The notes under the pieces are model-generated. The model was not told the DNA's origin, did no database searches, and saw only the letters and a list, made by a program, of their open reading frames with translations. A DNA stretch of 64,000 nt, from the NCBI GenBank assembly GCA_001599975.1, contig BCIO01000006.1, positions 925,587 to 989,586 of the forward strand. Direction: 5' to 3'. The position numbers and the translations under genes are program-made. The DNA is from Cystobasidiopsis lactophilus (lineage: Eukaryota; Basidiomycota; Agaricostilbomycetes; Agaricostilbales; Chionosphaeraceae). Each line of letters opens with the position of its first letter. Position 1 is the stretch's first letter. Below, piece by piece: positions 9,474 through 22,837 of the stretch.

Positions 9474-12400
9474 ATGGCTTCCTCCAAGCCCAACAACCGG
9501 CCCAGCCAGATCGACCTGAGCTCAGTAGGCACAGCGAGCGGCGAGGCTTCATCGACGCCCAAAGGTCAGCTTCCTGCCTTTGCCCTCACAATCTGCTCGC
9601 ACATCGTTGATTTGCTTGGTTCCACCACTGACAGCCGAGGAGAAGAGCTTCCTGTCGCCCAAAGTGCCGCTCGAAGTCGACGTGGACTCTGCGAATGCGG
9701 CGGGCACAACAAAGCGGCGGCCTTCGGTGCAGCGCAACAACGCTGGGCCCACGATTGGCTCCTTGGCCAGCGCCATCAACCGCGTCAAGAACAACCTCAC
9801 CTCGCAGCAACCGGCGCAGAGCTCAGACTCGGAGGAGGAGGCCGGCTACGACGCCGACGAGAGGGAGTCCGTCTACACTCAGGGCGACGACTCGGGCGAC
9901 GACCAGTTCCGCCAAGGCCCCAGGCGCGGCCTGTCCTCCATCTCCACGCTGTCAGGTTACGCACAGGGCAGCATCCCTAACCTGTCCCGCTACTCGTCCA
10001 TGGTGAGCACACTTCCGGTCCCAATCACAATACGTCAACAACTGTGCTGATTTTTATGGCGCAACAATGCGTCTCTTTTAGGAGAGCATCTTCCCGTCCA
10101 GAGGCTACCAGCGCTCCTTCTCAGCCGGCGGCCACCGATCCGACTTTGCCTCCACCAGGCCCTTCCCAACCCCGGGCCTCAAGGAGCCCCGACACCGCAC
10201 CCCGTCCGGCGCCGACAAGTCCGGCTTCGACTTCCAGTCCGTCGAGGAGAAGCGCCTCGTCGAGGACGGCGAGAAGAAGGTGCACTGGAAGCGCTGGGGG
10301 CCTTATGTGTCCGAGAGGCAATGGGTGCGTTGCGTCTTTTTGGGTTACTTGGCACAAAGGGGTGCACCGAAAGCTTAAATTTGACGTTTCGCCCGCTTGC
10401 ACAGGCTACTGTAGGTCGCTCTGGCTCCATTATTCCGTTGTGAATAATTCGTTAAAGTCGAGCTACAGGTCAGAGAGGACTACTCTGCGAACGGAGATCC
10501 CTGGACCCACTTCCCACACGAGCACGCCCGGTCCAGGGCCTACCGCTGGGGCGAGGACGGCTTGGCTGGCATGTGAGCTGGCCCTTCTACCTTAGCCCCT
10601 CGAAACGTGGCTTAGTTGTTCGCCGCTTTACAGCTCCGACAACCATCAAAGATTGTGCTTCTCGCTGGCGCTTTGGAACGAGAAGGACCCCATCCTCAAG
10701 GAGCGCATGTTCGGCACGACCAATGCTCAAGGTGCGTGCCGCCGCCCTCTTTAACACCGCGTGGAAGTGTTGTTTATGAGTGTACGCACAGGCAACCACG
10801 GAGAAGATGTCAAGGAGATGTACTACTACCTGGACAACACGCCGACGCACTCGTACATGAAGTTCCTCTACAAGTACCCGCAGCGCGAGTACCCTTACGA
10901 GCTGCTCGTCCGCGAGTCGGGCAACCGGAGCCGGGAGGCGACCGAGTTTGAGATCCTCGACACGGACGCCTTTGACGAGGACCGGTACTGGGACGTGTAC
11001 GTCGAGTACGCCAAAGACGAGGACGACGCCGACTCGACCTCGATCCGCATCACCGCCTACAACCGCGGGCCCGAGACCGCCACGCTGCACATCATCCCCC
11101 AAATCTTCTTCCGCAACACCTGGTCCTGGCCCAAAGAGCGCCCCACGGGCAGCGCCATGCCCTCGCTCACCGCCCTGAACGAGTCCCAGATCCAGATCGA
11201 CCACGAGACCTTGGGCCGCTACTACCTCCACATTGCGGACAGCCCGCTGCCCGTCGGCCCGAGAAAGGCCAGGCAGCCCATCCTCGAGACCGAAGGTTCT
11301 GTCAGCCCCGAGCTCTTGTTCACGGACAACGACACCAACTTTGAGCGCCTGTACGGCGGCGAGAACGTGGTGCCCTTCGTCAAGGACGCCTTCCACGACC
11401 ACATCATTCCCTCCCACCGCCCCGAGGTCAAGCCTGCCCACACCCCTTTGAATGTGGAGGAAGTGGATGCCTCCATTGCCAACGGCGTCAATGGCGCGCC
11501 CTCTGCAACAACCCCGAACGGCGATGGCAAATCCGAGAACGCCACCGCCGTGCCCTCCCCCGTCGCTGAAACCCCCTTGCCTCAACGCGTCTTCGTCAAC
11601 CCAGAGAAGAAGGGCACCAAGGCCGGCGCCCACTTCACCTTTGAGAACGTGCCGGCCAACGGCGGCTGCGCGGTCGTGCGCCTCCGATTGACGCCCAAGG
11701 CGATGGACGAGGCGAGCCAGGACGAGGAGCTGTTTGATCAGACCATCGAAGACCGTCGATTGGATGCCGACGAGTTCTACGCCCGGTTCAACTCGTACGC
11801 TTTGACCGACGATTTGCGCAACATCATGCGCCAAGCCCTCTCTGGCATGCTCTGGTGGGTTGCAGAGCTTCACTTCAACTCCTTTCAACGTTGATGTCTC
11901 TTTCTTTCCTTTCGGCCCGCAGGAACAAGCAGTTTTACTACTTTGTCCAAAAGGAGTGGCTCGAGGGCGACCCGGGTCAACCGCCACCGCCGCCCGGCCG
12001 CAAGTTCATCCGCAACATGGAGTGGAAGCACGTCTACATCGACAACATCCTTTCCATGCCCGACAAGTGGGAGTACCCCTTCTTCTGTGAGTGCTCTTGA
12101 CAACCAGACCGAGAAACTCTCTTGATTTTATTGTTGGGTCGCACAGGCATTTGGGATACAGCTTTCCACTGCATTCCGCTCGCCATGATCGATCCGGCCT
12201 TCGCTAAGAGCCAGCTCGACCTCATGACCCGCGAGTGGTATATGAAGCCTGACGGCGCTTTGCCCGCGTACGAATGGAACTTCGGAGGTGGGCAATCAGT
12301 TCTCCCCTATGCGTCATGAGCATTCCGTGATGATAGCGTGCCCACAGATGTCAACCCGCCAGTGCACGCCTGGGCCACTTTCCGCGTGTTCAAGATCGAG

Positions 12401-14246
12401 CGCAAGATGTTCGGCCGCGAGGACTTGAAGTTCCTGGAGCGCGTCTTCCAAAAGCTCCTTCTCAACTTCACCTGGTGGGTCAACCGAAAGGACTCGGACG
12501 GTAGCGGTGTCTTCGAAGGTGATTTGACTTTGCCCTTCATCTCTCAGTCTACTTGAGCTGATCCAACCTCTTCTATATGACAGGCGGTTTCTTGGGCTTA
12601 GACAACATTGGCCTTTTCAATCGCTCGGAGCCATTGCCGACTGGTGGTCGTCTGCGGCAGTCGGACGCCACCGCGTGGATGGCCTTTTTCGCACTGCAAA
12701 TGTGCGTCTCGCACCCCTGTGCTTTGAGCTGTTTCGAGGTTTGACATTGGAGTAGGCTCAACATGGCGCTGGAGTTGGCCAAGCACAACGACGTCTACGA
12801 AGACATTGCTTCCAAGTTCTTCGAGCATGTAGGCATTTGTCTCTTCTCTTGGCCCATCCGCCTGGTTGAAACCCGACGCCCACAGTTCATCCAAATCGCC
12901 GACGCGATGACCTTCAGCTCTGGCGAGTCAGAGCAGTCCTTGTGGAACGAGGAAGAGGGCTTCTACTTCGACGCTATCGACTGGGGCGGAGGCAACGTCC
13001 AACAACTGCCGGTCAAGTCGCTGGTCGGCCTCCTACCGCTGATGGCCACCTTGACGCTCGAGCCGGGCGTCCTAAAGCGCTTCCCTGGCTTCAAGAAGCG
13101 CATGGACTGGTTCTTGGCGAATCGCGCAGAAATCTCGAGGCGCAACATTGCCAACTACGCGGCGCCCGGCAAGGCCGAGCGTCGTCTGCTCGCTATGGCC
13201 AGCAAAGATCGGCTTGTCCGCATCTTGTCGCGCATGCTGGACGAGAAGGAGTTCTTAAGCGAGTTTGGGCTGCGATCCATGTCGCGCGACCACTTGGAGC
13301 ACCCTTACAGCATGGAGGTCAACGGCGAGATGTTCTCCGTCCAATATTGGCCAGGTGACAGCAAATCGTCCATGTTCGGTGGCAACTCAAACTGGCGGTG
13401 CGTTTCCGTGCCTCTTTTGCGAAAGTCATGCAGTGCTGATTGCGCGAGCAGTGGCCCTCTTTGGCTGGCAACACAGTCGTTGCTCATCGAGAGCTTGCAG
13501 CGCTTCCATCAGTACTACGGCCAGGACTTCAAAGTGGAGTGCCCGACCGGCAGCGGCGAATACATGACGCTGGCCCAAGTTGCAGACGAGGTCCAACATC
13601 GCATCATTCATCTCTTCGCTCGCGATCAGAACGGCGAAAGAGCGTGTAACGGCGGCAGCGCCGTCCTCAATTCTGATCCTCACTTCCGGGATCACGTCCT
13701 TTTCTTTGTGCGTGGCTCCCTCTCCTTGATTTTAACATTTCGCTCATTGAAATGATTCAGGAATACTTTAATGGCGATAATGTGCGCTTCGTCTCGGTTG
13801 GATGGATGCAGGAGGCTGACATTGATCTCCACAGGGCAAGGGACTCGGGAGTTCCCATCAATGTGGCTGGTAAGTTTGAACCTTCGATCTTCCTATCTTC
13901 TGAAGTGCTCACAACGAGCGATTAGGACCGGTTGGGTGGCCTACGCAATGTGAGTATCGATGCGATTCGGCGGTGCCAAAACCAGGTCTGATTGATGGCG
14001 GCTTGCCTTTTGCGATCACCTAGATGGCAGTCTGGGCATCATGCGAGACTTCCAAAGACACCGAGAACACCGCGAAGCACCGCAGCGCACTACTTTGACG
14101 AGAGGTCAGGAGTTCTAGGTTATCTTTTATTGCCGAAACGAGGCTGATTGTTCGGCGTCGACCACAGCATACCACCGACTCCTTCAGCCAGCGACCACGG
14201 CGAATGGTCAGACGCTGCCTCTGAGATGGAGCCCGACGAGCTGTAA
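9474..14246 (+). CDS. GH63/MGH1-like six-hairpin glycosidase
   Basis: A large, intron-rich gene (about 16 exons, roughly 1,150 residues). The N-terminal 180 residues are Ser-rich and probably disordered. Then come [33 protein letters not shown] and [13 protein letters not shown], found in glycoside hydrolase family 63-like proteins, including the yeast protein Ymr196w as I recall it. Downstream features include [70 protein letters not shown] and, near the C-terminus, [17 protein letters not shown]. The GSSHQ.GWTG block is a hallmark of the family's catalytic barrel. It should hydrolyse an alpha-glucoside, but the substrate is unknown. There is no signal peptide, so this is not the ER glucosidase I. 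The stop is TAA at 14244-14246. Confidence 0.87.
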
Positions 14247-14463
14247 ACAAAAGGTCATTGCACCACCGCACCACCGCTTCTAACCACCGCAAGGCGTTTC
14301 ACGGCCGGCTTTGCTAGACGCATCATAGATAGAATGCATTCACAAAAAGGCATTAGACCGATCCACAGTCAACTCAAATCTTGACCGCTTGCGCTCTGCT
14401 TCCGCAGCGCCTTCAAAAGCGACGCGCCTGGCAGCTCTTGCCACCGCCGACCACGCTCGCGCC

Positions 14464-17400
14464 ATGAAACCAGCCAAGGGCGACCCAGATCCGCTCATTT
14501 TCGCCCTCGACTTTCTTCATGTTATCATCCCAGCCCTGGTCCTCGTCACTTTCGTGGGAGGACGTGGATTCGGCGAGCTCAGCCGATGGTACCGGAAGCT
14601 CAACAAGGCGGCCTACAACCGCATTCCGGATGAACCCTCGAGCCCTTACTTGGCTACACCAGACCCCGAGGTGGACGACGACGAAACGCCAACGCAACCG
14701 AACGGCGGCATTGTCAAAGTGGTGAAGAAGGCTCGGCAACCGCGCCAGACACTAATACTCCTGCTCTTCTCCGTCATCGCCATGACTTCTTTAGTCCTGG
14801 ATGGAGCCATTTTCGTGGCTCGAGCGGTACTCTCAAAGGTAGCCTTGTCCTGGTCGACCTCCACTACTAGCAAGCTCTAACCTCGAACCCCTAGGTCTGG
14901 GAGAGCGATCTGCCCTGGTGGCACTACGAAGAGTTCTACATTCTTGGCCTGGGTCTGACTTTTGCCCTGTGCGCAATTGGGCTAGCAAGAGATCGGCGAG
15001 AGGGCAAGCTCAAGAAGAGCTGGAAAAGCCGCTACCCAGCCATTGTCGTCTTGGAGGCCACCGCCGGCCAGTTCGCCCTATTAGGCGTCTTGGTAGCGGC
15101 CTTGAAGAAGGACAAGGTCGAAATAAAGTCGACATACGCCATTCTACACCTGGCCGTTCTGTCACTGCGCTTGCTGCTGCTGCTTTGCCTCCTCCTCAGC
15201 TACTCTCGCTTCATGCAGCGGACAGCCTTCATCCCACTAAACCAATCTGCGTCTTATGGCACCTTCGATGGCAAGCAGGACTCGGAGGGCCAGAAAGCGG
15301 ACAAGAAGAAGGAAGAAGAACCGCCGAATGTGTCTTTGGCTGTCATCTTTGAGGTTGGCTTGTCTCCGGTCGGCTCTACGCTTTCGTTGTTAATCCAGCG
15401 ATATTTCCGTCGGGCAGCGTATCAAAATCCTGTGGCCTTTCCTCTATCCCAAAAATTCGAAGTCACTCCAACTCATCGCCATCATCTGCTTCATCCTGCT
15501 CGCCATGGGACGCGTTGTCAACCTAGCTGTTCCACTCACCCTGGGACGAACTGTGGAGTCTCTCAGCGCCAACGATTCTAGCGTTTGGATCAATCTAGCC
15601 ACCTTTGTGGCCCTCAAGTACTGCCAGGGCAGCGGTGGCCTTCTTGCCGTGGCCCAATCCAACTTGTGGATACCTGTGTCTCAGTTTAGGTATGTTGACC
15701 GTTGCGTTTGAAGGCGCGAGATTCACTCGGCTTGATTTGTTCAGTGACCGCGAAATGACGCTCATGTGCTTCAACCACCTCATGCATCTGAGCATGCGAT
15801 ACCACACTGGTCGCAAAACGGGCGAAGTGTTAAGAGTCCTAGATCGAGGTGCGCTCTATATCAGCGTCCAAATGGCAGCTTCAATTGCTCAATCGTTTTC
15901 AGGCGCGGCCATCAATCAATTCTTTCAAATGCTGCTGTTCCAGATCATGCCGATATTCGTCGACATAGCTGTGGCAATAGTCTTCCTCGACATCAAATTT
16001 GGGTTCTTGCTCTCCGCGGTCGTCTTGGTCGTGATGTGCCTTTACGTCTGGGTCTCGGTGGCCCTAACCCGCATGCGCGTGGGATACCGAAGAGCGATGA
16101 ACGACGCTGACAAGACGGCCCGGGGCATACACACTGATGCCCTCATGTCTGTGGAGTCGGTCAAATGTGAGCGCAGAGGTCTGGCGGTCTGTTCAGTGCT
16201 GACCCTCCCGTTAGACTTTACCGCCGAGGACTGGGAAGCGGGACGCTATCGGAACGCCATGCAGACGTATCAAAAGGCCGAACTGAAGGTCCTGAGTGCG
16301 TCTTCGTCCTACTTTGCGAAGAAACGGGCTGGCCTGACTGACCAGTTCTCGCCTTCAGTGAGCTTGAGCTTGCTCAACCTATCGCAGAACTTTGTCATCA
16401 GCACTGGTCTGCTCGTGGGCTCTCTGATCATCGCTTATCAAGTCGTAGCAGGGACACGCAACGTGTCCGAGTTTGTGGTCTTCATCACTTAGTGAGTGGC
16501 AAAGGCCGACCGATTCAAAGCAGTTACTCAGTGTCACCTTCTAGCTTGCAACAACTCTATGGACCGCTGAACGCCCTGGGAACACTGTACCGCGTCATCT
16601 CTACCAGCATCATCGACACCGAAAATCTCTTGAAGCTGCTCCGAGAACCTAAAGAGGTGGAGGACCGGCCTAACGCCCAGCAAATGAAGGTCTCGAAAGG
16701 CCAGATCGAGTTCCGCGACGTTTCGTTCTCGTACGATGGCAAGATCAAGGCCCTCGACGGCGTCAACTTTGTCATCCCGGCCGGCAAATCAGCTGCCTTT
16801 GTTGGGCCCTCTGGCGCTGGCAAGACCAGCATCTTTCGCCTCCTCTACCGCTTCTACGACATCACCGAAGGCTCCATCTTGATCGACGGCGTCGATATCC
16901 GGGACGCCACTCAAAAATCGCTGCGAGGCTCAATCGGCGTGGTGCCGCAGGACACGGGCTTGTTCAACGAGTCCATCGGCTACAACATCGCCTACGCCAA
17001 GCCGCACGCCTCCCAAGCGGAAGTGGAGCTGGCCGCCCAACACGCCCGCATCCACGACCGCATCCTCACTTTCCCGGACGGATACGAAACGAAAGTGGGC
17101 GAGCGCGGCATCCGGCTCTCGGGCGGCGAAAAGCAGCGAGTTTCTATCGCCAGGGTGATGCTGGCGGATCCACCAATTCTGCTGTTAGATGAAGCGACGT
17201 CGGCGTTGGACACCACCACGGAACGGGAGATCCAGACCGCGCTCGCCCATCTGCAGCAAGGGGTGCGTTTTACGCTCTCTCATTCGCATGCTGAACTCAT
17301 GTTTCATTCAGAGGACGAGCTTGAGCATCGCGCACAGGCTCTCGACCATCGTTTCGTCCGACATCATCTTCACCTTGCAGGACGGCAAGATTGTCGAGAG

Positions 17401-17560
17401 CGGCTCGTTCAGCGAGCTCGTTGCCAAGGGAGGACTGTTCGCGGAGCTCTGGTCCAAGCAGATCCAAGCCGAGGAGGAGTCCAAGGCAGAAGCAGCGGAG
17501 CAGGTCGACGCGGAAGCCATCGAGGCAGCGGCGCCGCCACCACCGAGTGGATCACATTAA
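14464..17560 (+). CDS. Half ABC transporter, HMT1/ABCB6 type
   Basis: About 855 residues. The start at 14464 sits in GCCATGA. An N-terminal membrane domain of several helices (for example IIPALVLVTFVGG and LILLLFSVIAMTSLVLDGAIF) precedes the six-helix exporter core, as in vacuolar HMT1/ABCB6 transporters of heavy metals or their conjugates. The nucleotide-binding domain has Walker A GPSGAGKT, Q-loop VVPQDTGLFN, signature LSGGEKQR, Walker B ILLLDEATSALD and the switch histidine in SIAHRLSTI. Eight introns all keep frame. The C-terminus ends Glu/Ala-rich, then PPPPSGSH. A vacuolar site and metal or phytochelatin cargo are inferred from family resemblance. The mitochondrial ATM1 type is less likely given the extra N-terminal helices. 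Confidence 0.92.
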
Positions 17561-17814
17561 CAAATGTGTGTATCATAAATTGAAATCGAAAGTCAAAAGC
17601 CGTGGACGCGATCCGCCCCCTTCTGAAAGCTCTTTGGTCCTTTTCCCTCGCAATCATCAAGAGGCACGATTGCAAAAGAAGCGGGCAAGAACAAGCAGAG
17701 AGAGAGAAGAGAAGCAATCCTTTTTCATGTGTTTGTAGTCAACAAGCGGGAGAGACAGAGAAAGTGCGTTTGGAGCCCCATGCTGTGTCGAAAAGTACAG
17801 GAGTCTAGTAGCCG

Positions 17815-19533
17815 CTGCTGCCGCCGTAGCCCGCTCCGCTGCTGCTACCAATTGACAAGGACCATTAGCACTGTCCAGAAGGCGACAACGAAGCGGAAGA
17901 CTAACCCGTAGGATTGCTGGCCGTAGCCGCCAGCAGCACCGCCAGCCTGACCGCCGTCTGAGGGGAAAACTCTGAGGTCAAGGTGCGAACATGGAAAGCG
18001 TGGGCCCTCGTCACTCACAACCGCCGGACTGGTAACCAGCACCACCCTGAGCGGGTTGGCCTGTGCTTGCGACGATGAGCTCTTGTCTTGCGCACAATGG
18101 ACAAGAAAGAGGAAGCGCAGAACGCACCGTAGGAACCGCTGCCGTAACCACCAGCTCCTCCACCCTCTGCACGTCGTTTATCAGTTGGTCAACATCGCCA
18201 ATGTGAGTATCAAGACGCACGGTAAGAGCCTGGAAGAAAACAGGGTCGGTCAGTTTGGCACGCCAAAAACCCGAGAGCTGTGAAATAACAACACACCATA
18301 GCCGCCGCTGGACTGCTGGTCGTAGCCTCCGGACTGGCCGTAGCCTCCAGACTGGCCGTAGCCACCGGATTGGCCGCCGTAGCCACCAGACTGGCCGCCG
18401 TAGCCTCCGCCGGAGCCGCTGCAGGGTAGGCGATGAGCTCGGCCCCTCCAGCAGCAACAAATGCAAACTTACTAGCCACCCTGTAAAGAGATGATGGAGA
18501 TGATCAGGAGGTGCTTCTAGGCGCAGCCGTTTAAGGACATACGCGAGATCTGGGTGCACGGGAAAATTGCAAATTTGTCAGATGGGCGGTGGGAAGAGGG
18601 TGCAAGGGCAATTTCGAGGGGACTCACCCGCCACCGAAGCCTCCGCCGGGGCGCTGGTTAGCAACGTTCACACGCAGGCGACGGCCATCTGTAGGAACAC
18701 GAAAAAACGGGGTCATTGGGCGAACAAGAGGATGTCCGGGGTCAGTTCGCAAACACACCCTATCCGACGAATGAGCACGCTGGACAGAGACAAAAAAAGG
18801 GCAGGAGAATCTTGAGAGGACATAGCTCTCAATCCAGGAGACAGGGGACGTGGGAGGGGAGGGGGATGGGTGGACGGTCGGTGGGGCTCAGAGCAGACGC
18901 AAGCCATGGAACCCGCAGAATCGCAACGAGATCGAGACGTAAAGGCGCACGCAGCAAGGCTCTGGGTCCCGAGACACTCTCTGTCGACCTTGTGATGGAG
19001 CTGGAAGAATGTAGGACGGGAAGCCGGATCCGCGGGTGGCCGAGAACTTTTGCGTGCGAAAGTGGTCAAAGAGAAGGGAGACTAACGAGCTCGGAGTCGT
19101 TCAGGTTCTGGATAGCCTCTTCCGCTTCGCCATTGGAACTGAACTATAAGCGCCAAACAAGCAAGCAAGATGGGGGAAGATGCCACGCCAAGAGTCTGAG
19201 AACAGGGCCACCCCCAGGGTTTGGAATTCAGGCAGTCAGGGAAACTTGCAGTAACGAATCCAAAGCCTCGGCTGCGGCCGGTGCCAGGCTCCTTCATGAC
19301 GACGACGTCTGCCACCCAAAAAATTTTAGGGTTAACCATTTTCTGCGGCTTTCGGGGTGGGCCGATCTGCGCTCACCAGTGATCTCGCCGTACTGGCTGA
19401 ACGCCTGGCGCAGGCTGTTCTCGTCCGTTCCCCAGCCTGTCCCGAGATGGGTTAGAAGGTGGCGCAGGGCAAGCGCAGAGGGCAGGGAGACTCGCTGAGG
19501 TTGCCGCAGTAAATCTTTGGCGACGAGTTGAAA
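17815..19533 (-). CDS. Glycine-rich RNA-binding protein (RRM plus G/Y/Q/S-rich tail)
   Basis: One RRM followed by a low-complexity tail. RNP2 is KIYCGNLS, RNP1 lies in GRSRGFGFVT, and the domain ends with EEAIQNLNDSEL and DGRRLRVNVANQ. The tail is made of repeats such as GGYGGQSGGYGQSGGY, spread over several small exons, and ends GGSSGY at a TAG at 17815-17817. Such proteins bind RNA, and their tails drive condensation. RNP1 continues only through a GC-AG intron (19144-19249). The join between SEL and DGRR does not fit in phase with the sites I can see, so a mini-exon may be missed there. The start codon lies upstream of 19533 and is not resolved. Two introns, about 106 and 390 nt, are long for this window. 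Confidence 0.82.
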
Positions 19534-20104
19534 AGTGAGCTATCGCCAACCCGGCCTTTTGGAGCTGCTTGCACACCTTGGACCTGCCCGACACGTCAGT
19601 ACAGGACCTCGCCAACCTGGCCCGCACTCACATATTGCAAACTCGAGCGTGAAATCGTCGTGTTGTATCAAGGCTCGACATCAACCTCCTCTTCCAATCG
19701 AAAAGTTTTTTTTTCCCATGACGCACTCGAGCCCGCCACTCAGAACTCAGAACTCTGGCTGGTTCAAGCGCGCGCTCCCCTAAGGAAGGACGTCCTGCCA
19801 TCAATGGCGGACAGCGGACGCCGACTGTGCTCACTCAAATGCTTAAAAAAAAGTCTCCGAGGCACGCGTCAAGGCGCCATTTGCCACCGATTCCTTTTGC
19901 TTGGTTCAAATGAAGGCTGGCAGTTGTAGAGATCAACGAGGACGGCCTGGATCCAACGATACGTGAGGCATTCCGATGCACACCGGACAAGCAGTGGCGT
20001 TCGCGACTCTTTCCAAGCGCTTGCTCCGAACCGGCCTTTACGTTCCTAGTTCTCCCTTTGCCCATCACCTACCAGCGCCTCCTTTTGACCAACAGCAACC
20101 ACAC
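19534..20104. other. Divergent upstream region of the RRM and Zn2Cys6 genes
   Basis: Must contain the unresolved first exon of the RRM gene and the promoter of the transcription factor. A good GTGAGTGC donor on the minus strand near 19627-19634 may mark the end of that first exon. No other coding signal is seen. Confidence 0.4.
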
Positions 20105-22729
20105 ATGGAAAAGCTACCAGCCAAAGAAATCAGGAAACGCCAACGAGCAAAGGTCGGTTGCCGATAGGCTGCCTCTAAAATCCGACTCGCACTTACCCGT
20201 TTCCTGGCTCAGCTGTCCTGCGCAGAGTGCCGTCGCCTGAAGCTCAAGTGTTCTCGGACATGGCCTTGCGAAGTACGTCCATCGTCCCAGTCAGCCTGAC
20301 CCAAAGCTCATGCCGTCTTCTGAAGGCGTGCACTCGCCGCGGATGCGATCACCTGTGCCCTGACGATGTGATGGCTCCAACTGGACGCAGCTGTGTGTTT
20401 TCCTTTTCGCTCAGAGTGGAGCTCGCACTGAAGCAGGAGCGCAGGCCGGGCCAAGGACCAGAAGGAAATCGAAGATCTCAAGCTGCGCATTCAAGAGCTG
20501 GAAACTGGCAACGAGCACCCAACAGCCATCAAGGTCGACTTGGTCGAGGGCACGCCGGAGCTGGCGGCGGTTCCCGAAAGCGCCGGCATCGACACCGTCG
20601 GCCTCCTCAACACGTCGGAGACGTTCTTGGGTCCGAGCTCTGCCACCGCCTTCCGCTTCGAGGACGACGACAGCGGCTACTCCAGTGATGGACATCACCC
20701 GGCGCAGACGGTCGTCACCGAGTCGACCTCCTTCGCCGCCCTCTTCGAAGCGAGCAAGCGCTCTTGGGCCCAGCTCATCAGCGCCCTTCCTTCTCGCCAA
20801 GTCGCCCAAGATCTTGGCTCTGTCTACTTTGAAACCTGCTCAGCCACTTTCGAGCCCGTCGACCAGGCCGACTTCGCCGACAACCTCCTGCCACTTGCCT
20901 ACACGCCCCGAAAGGACGGCGCCGAGTACTCAAGGGTGGACGCGCAAAAGCTGGGCTTGGTTTACATCGTGCTGGCCATGGGCGCCGCTTTCGACCCCAG
21001 AGCCCGATACGAGTCCGCCGACGCCACCCTGTTCTTCAAGTCGTCCGAAACTTGCCTGAGCGCCTCCCAGTTCTTGACCTTCCCGCACTTGGCGTCGGTC
21101 CAGTGCCTCCAGCTCATGGCTGCCTTCACTTTCAATTCGTCCAAGCATGCGTGCGTGTCTTTTTGCTCACCTTCATTTTGAGGTTGAGGTTGAAGTTGAC
21201 AATCCGAGAGCAGAGGAGAAGCCGCCTGGCAGTTCACCGGCTTGATGATGCGCTCTTTATCAGCGCTAGGACTTCACCGTGATGGCGAATCGTTCCGAAT
21301 CCCGCAACCCCTGTTGGACCAGCGCCGCCTCATTTTCTTCGAGGCCATCATCTTCGAGCACCAGCAAGCGCTCATCTTGGGCCGCCCTTACTCTCTCCAG
21401 CCAAAGCACTACAACGTCAAGCCGCCCGCCCAAAACTCGCTCTTCCACGCGCAGCGGTGGTCGTTCCTGCCTTTGATGATCAAGGTGGCCGACATCGGCT
21501 TGGCCTCCACAGTCTCCTACAGCGAGGTCTGCCAGCTCCAATCTGAGCTCACCACTTTCGTCGAGCAAATCCCGGAAGAGCTGCGCTACGAAAAGATCGA
21601 CCTGATTTCGGCCATGACCGATCCGGCCGTGCGCAAGCGGCTCTTGCAGAACCACTCGCTGGCCATCTTAACCCAGGAGTTTGTGCTCAACTTGCATGTT
21701 TGTCTCGTCCACTTTGCGGTCATGTCCTCTGATGCTAATTTAGAGCCACGACAGCGCCGGCCTTACACCCAAGCTCTCGTCTCGTGCACAGAAGAGCCGC
21801 TCACTTCGCAATACGCCGACAGCGTCCTCTCTATCGTCTTTGAAGCTTGCAAAACTATCTTGTCGGTGGCGCGAGCAGCTCAGATGGTCTACCCGTTTGT
21901 GGCCAAACGTGAGTATTCGATCGTGTTGCTTCCTACCACCGTACTTATACTCATTCGAATCAACGCAGGCTTTGCTCTGACATCGTTGCACACGTTTGGA
22001 TGCGGCGTGTGCCTCGCCATGCTGTGCCTCAGGGCACCGAACTCGCTCTTGGCGCCTTATTGCGAAGAGCAGCTGCTCCTGGCCCAGCAGCTCGTCCAAT
22101 CGGCGGCATCGGACAACTCGCCCTTTGCTTCGGCATTGGCTCCACGACTCAAAAGCCTCGTCGACCAAGCCAGCCATGCCATGCGCTCCCGGTCCACCAA
22201 ACCTTCCGGCGGTGCCCCCTTCAAGCCCGAAATCATCGCTCGACTGGCTCTCTACGACCCTATTCTTTCGTGCAGAGCTTTCGAGCTGCGGCAATTATAC
22301 AACGAGACAGCATCTGTGGTGCCAACTTCGAAACCGCTGGGCGGCCTTCCGCCCTTGAGCAGCTTCACGCCAGAGCTCTTCTTGAACCCGCCGCAATGGC
22401 TCGCCGCGGACGACGATTTTCAGTCTTTCCTGGATGCTTCGGCTTCGTATGACACAGAAATGGCGGACCCCTTCATGTCCGACACCAGCCCGGATGTCAC
22501 ATTGTCGGCTTCAGAATCGCCAAAGCCTTTGCAGGACTACGTGAGCACCTTTGGCTCTCTTGTCAGTGCTACAAAGAGCTGACATTACTTTCAGTTTGCT
22601 GACATGAGCTCCGCGGACGACCTCTTCAAAGGCTCCTCGATGGAGTTCCCTCCCGCGTTCGGAACGACCTTTTACGACTCGATCGTTCTGGACTCACTAC
22701 AAAAGGACAAGAATGCCAGCTTTTTCTAG
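20105..22729 (+). CDS. Zn2Cys6 transcription factor with fungal-specific domain
   Basis: About 730 residues. The start at 20105 gives MEKLPAKEIRKRQRAK, a basic leader. After an intron comes the binuclear zinc cluster CAECRRLKLKC...CEACTRRGC, with six cysteines in the C-x2-C-x6-C...C-x2-C-x6-C pattern. A short coiled coil follows (KDQKEIEDLKLRIQELE). The fungal transcription factor domain runs over the middle, with YFETCSATFEP, GLVYIVLAMGAAFDP, MMRSLSALGLHRDG and RRLIFFEAIIFEHQQALILG. The tail is acidic and ends SLQKDKNASFF. Splicing just after the zinc cluster (20370-20440) is not settled. It is probably nuclear; target genes are unknown. Confidence 0.88.
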
Positions 22730-22837
22730 AAAGTGTAGAGTTTTGATTATCAGAGTTTGGTCCGGCGACAGTGTTTGTTTAGAGGGCTCGGGTTGCAAAT
22801 CGCGAGCGATACGAGACAGAGATCTGACAGTACATGT

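Noticed and set aside
10587-11987. 466-codon open frame on the minus strand
   Set aside because: It lies opposite the well-supported GH63-like gene; high GC third positions leave the antisense frame open. Its sequence is Val/Gly/Arg-rich without motifs.
18290-18430. Short tandem repeats that could suggest a satellite or CRISPR-like array
   Set aside because: They encode GYGQS-type repeats in frame in the RNA-binding protein, with no spacers.
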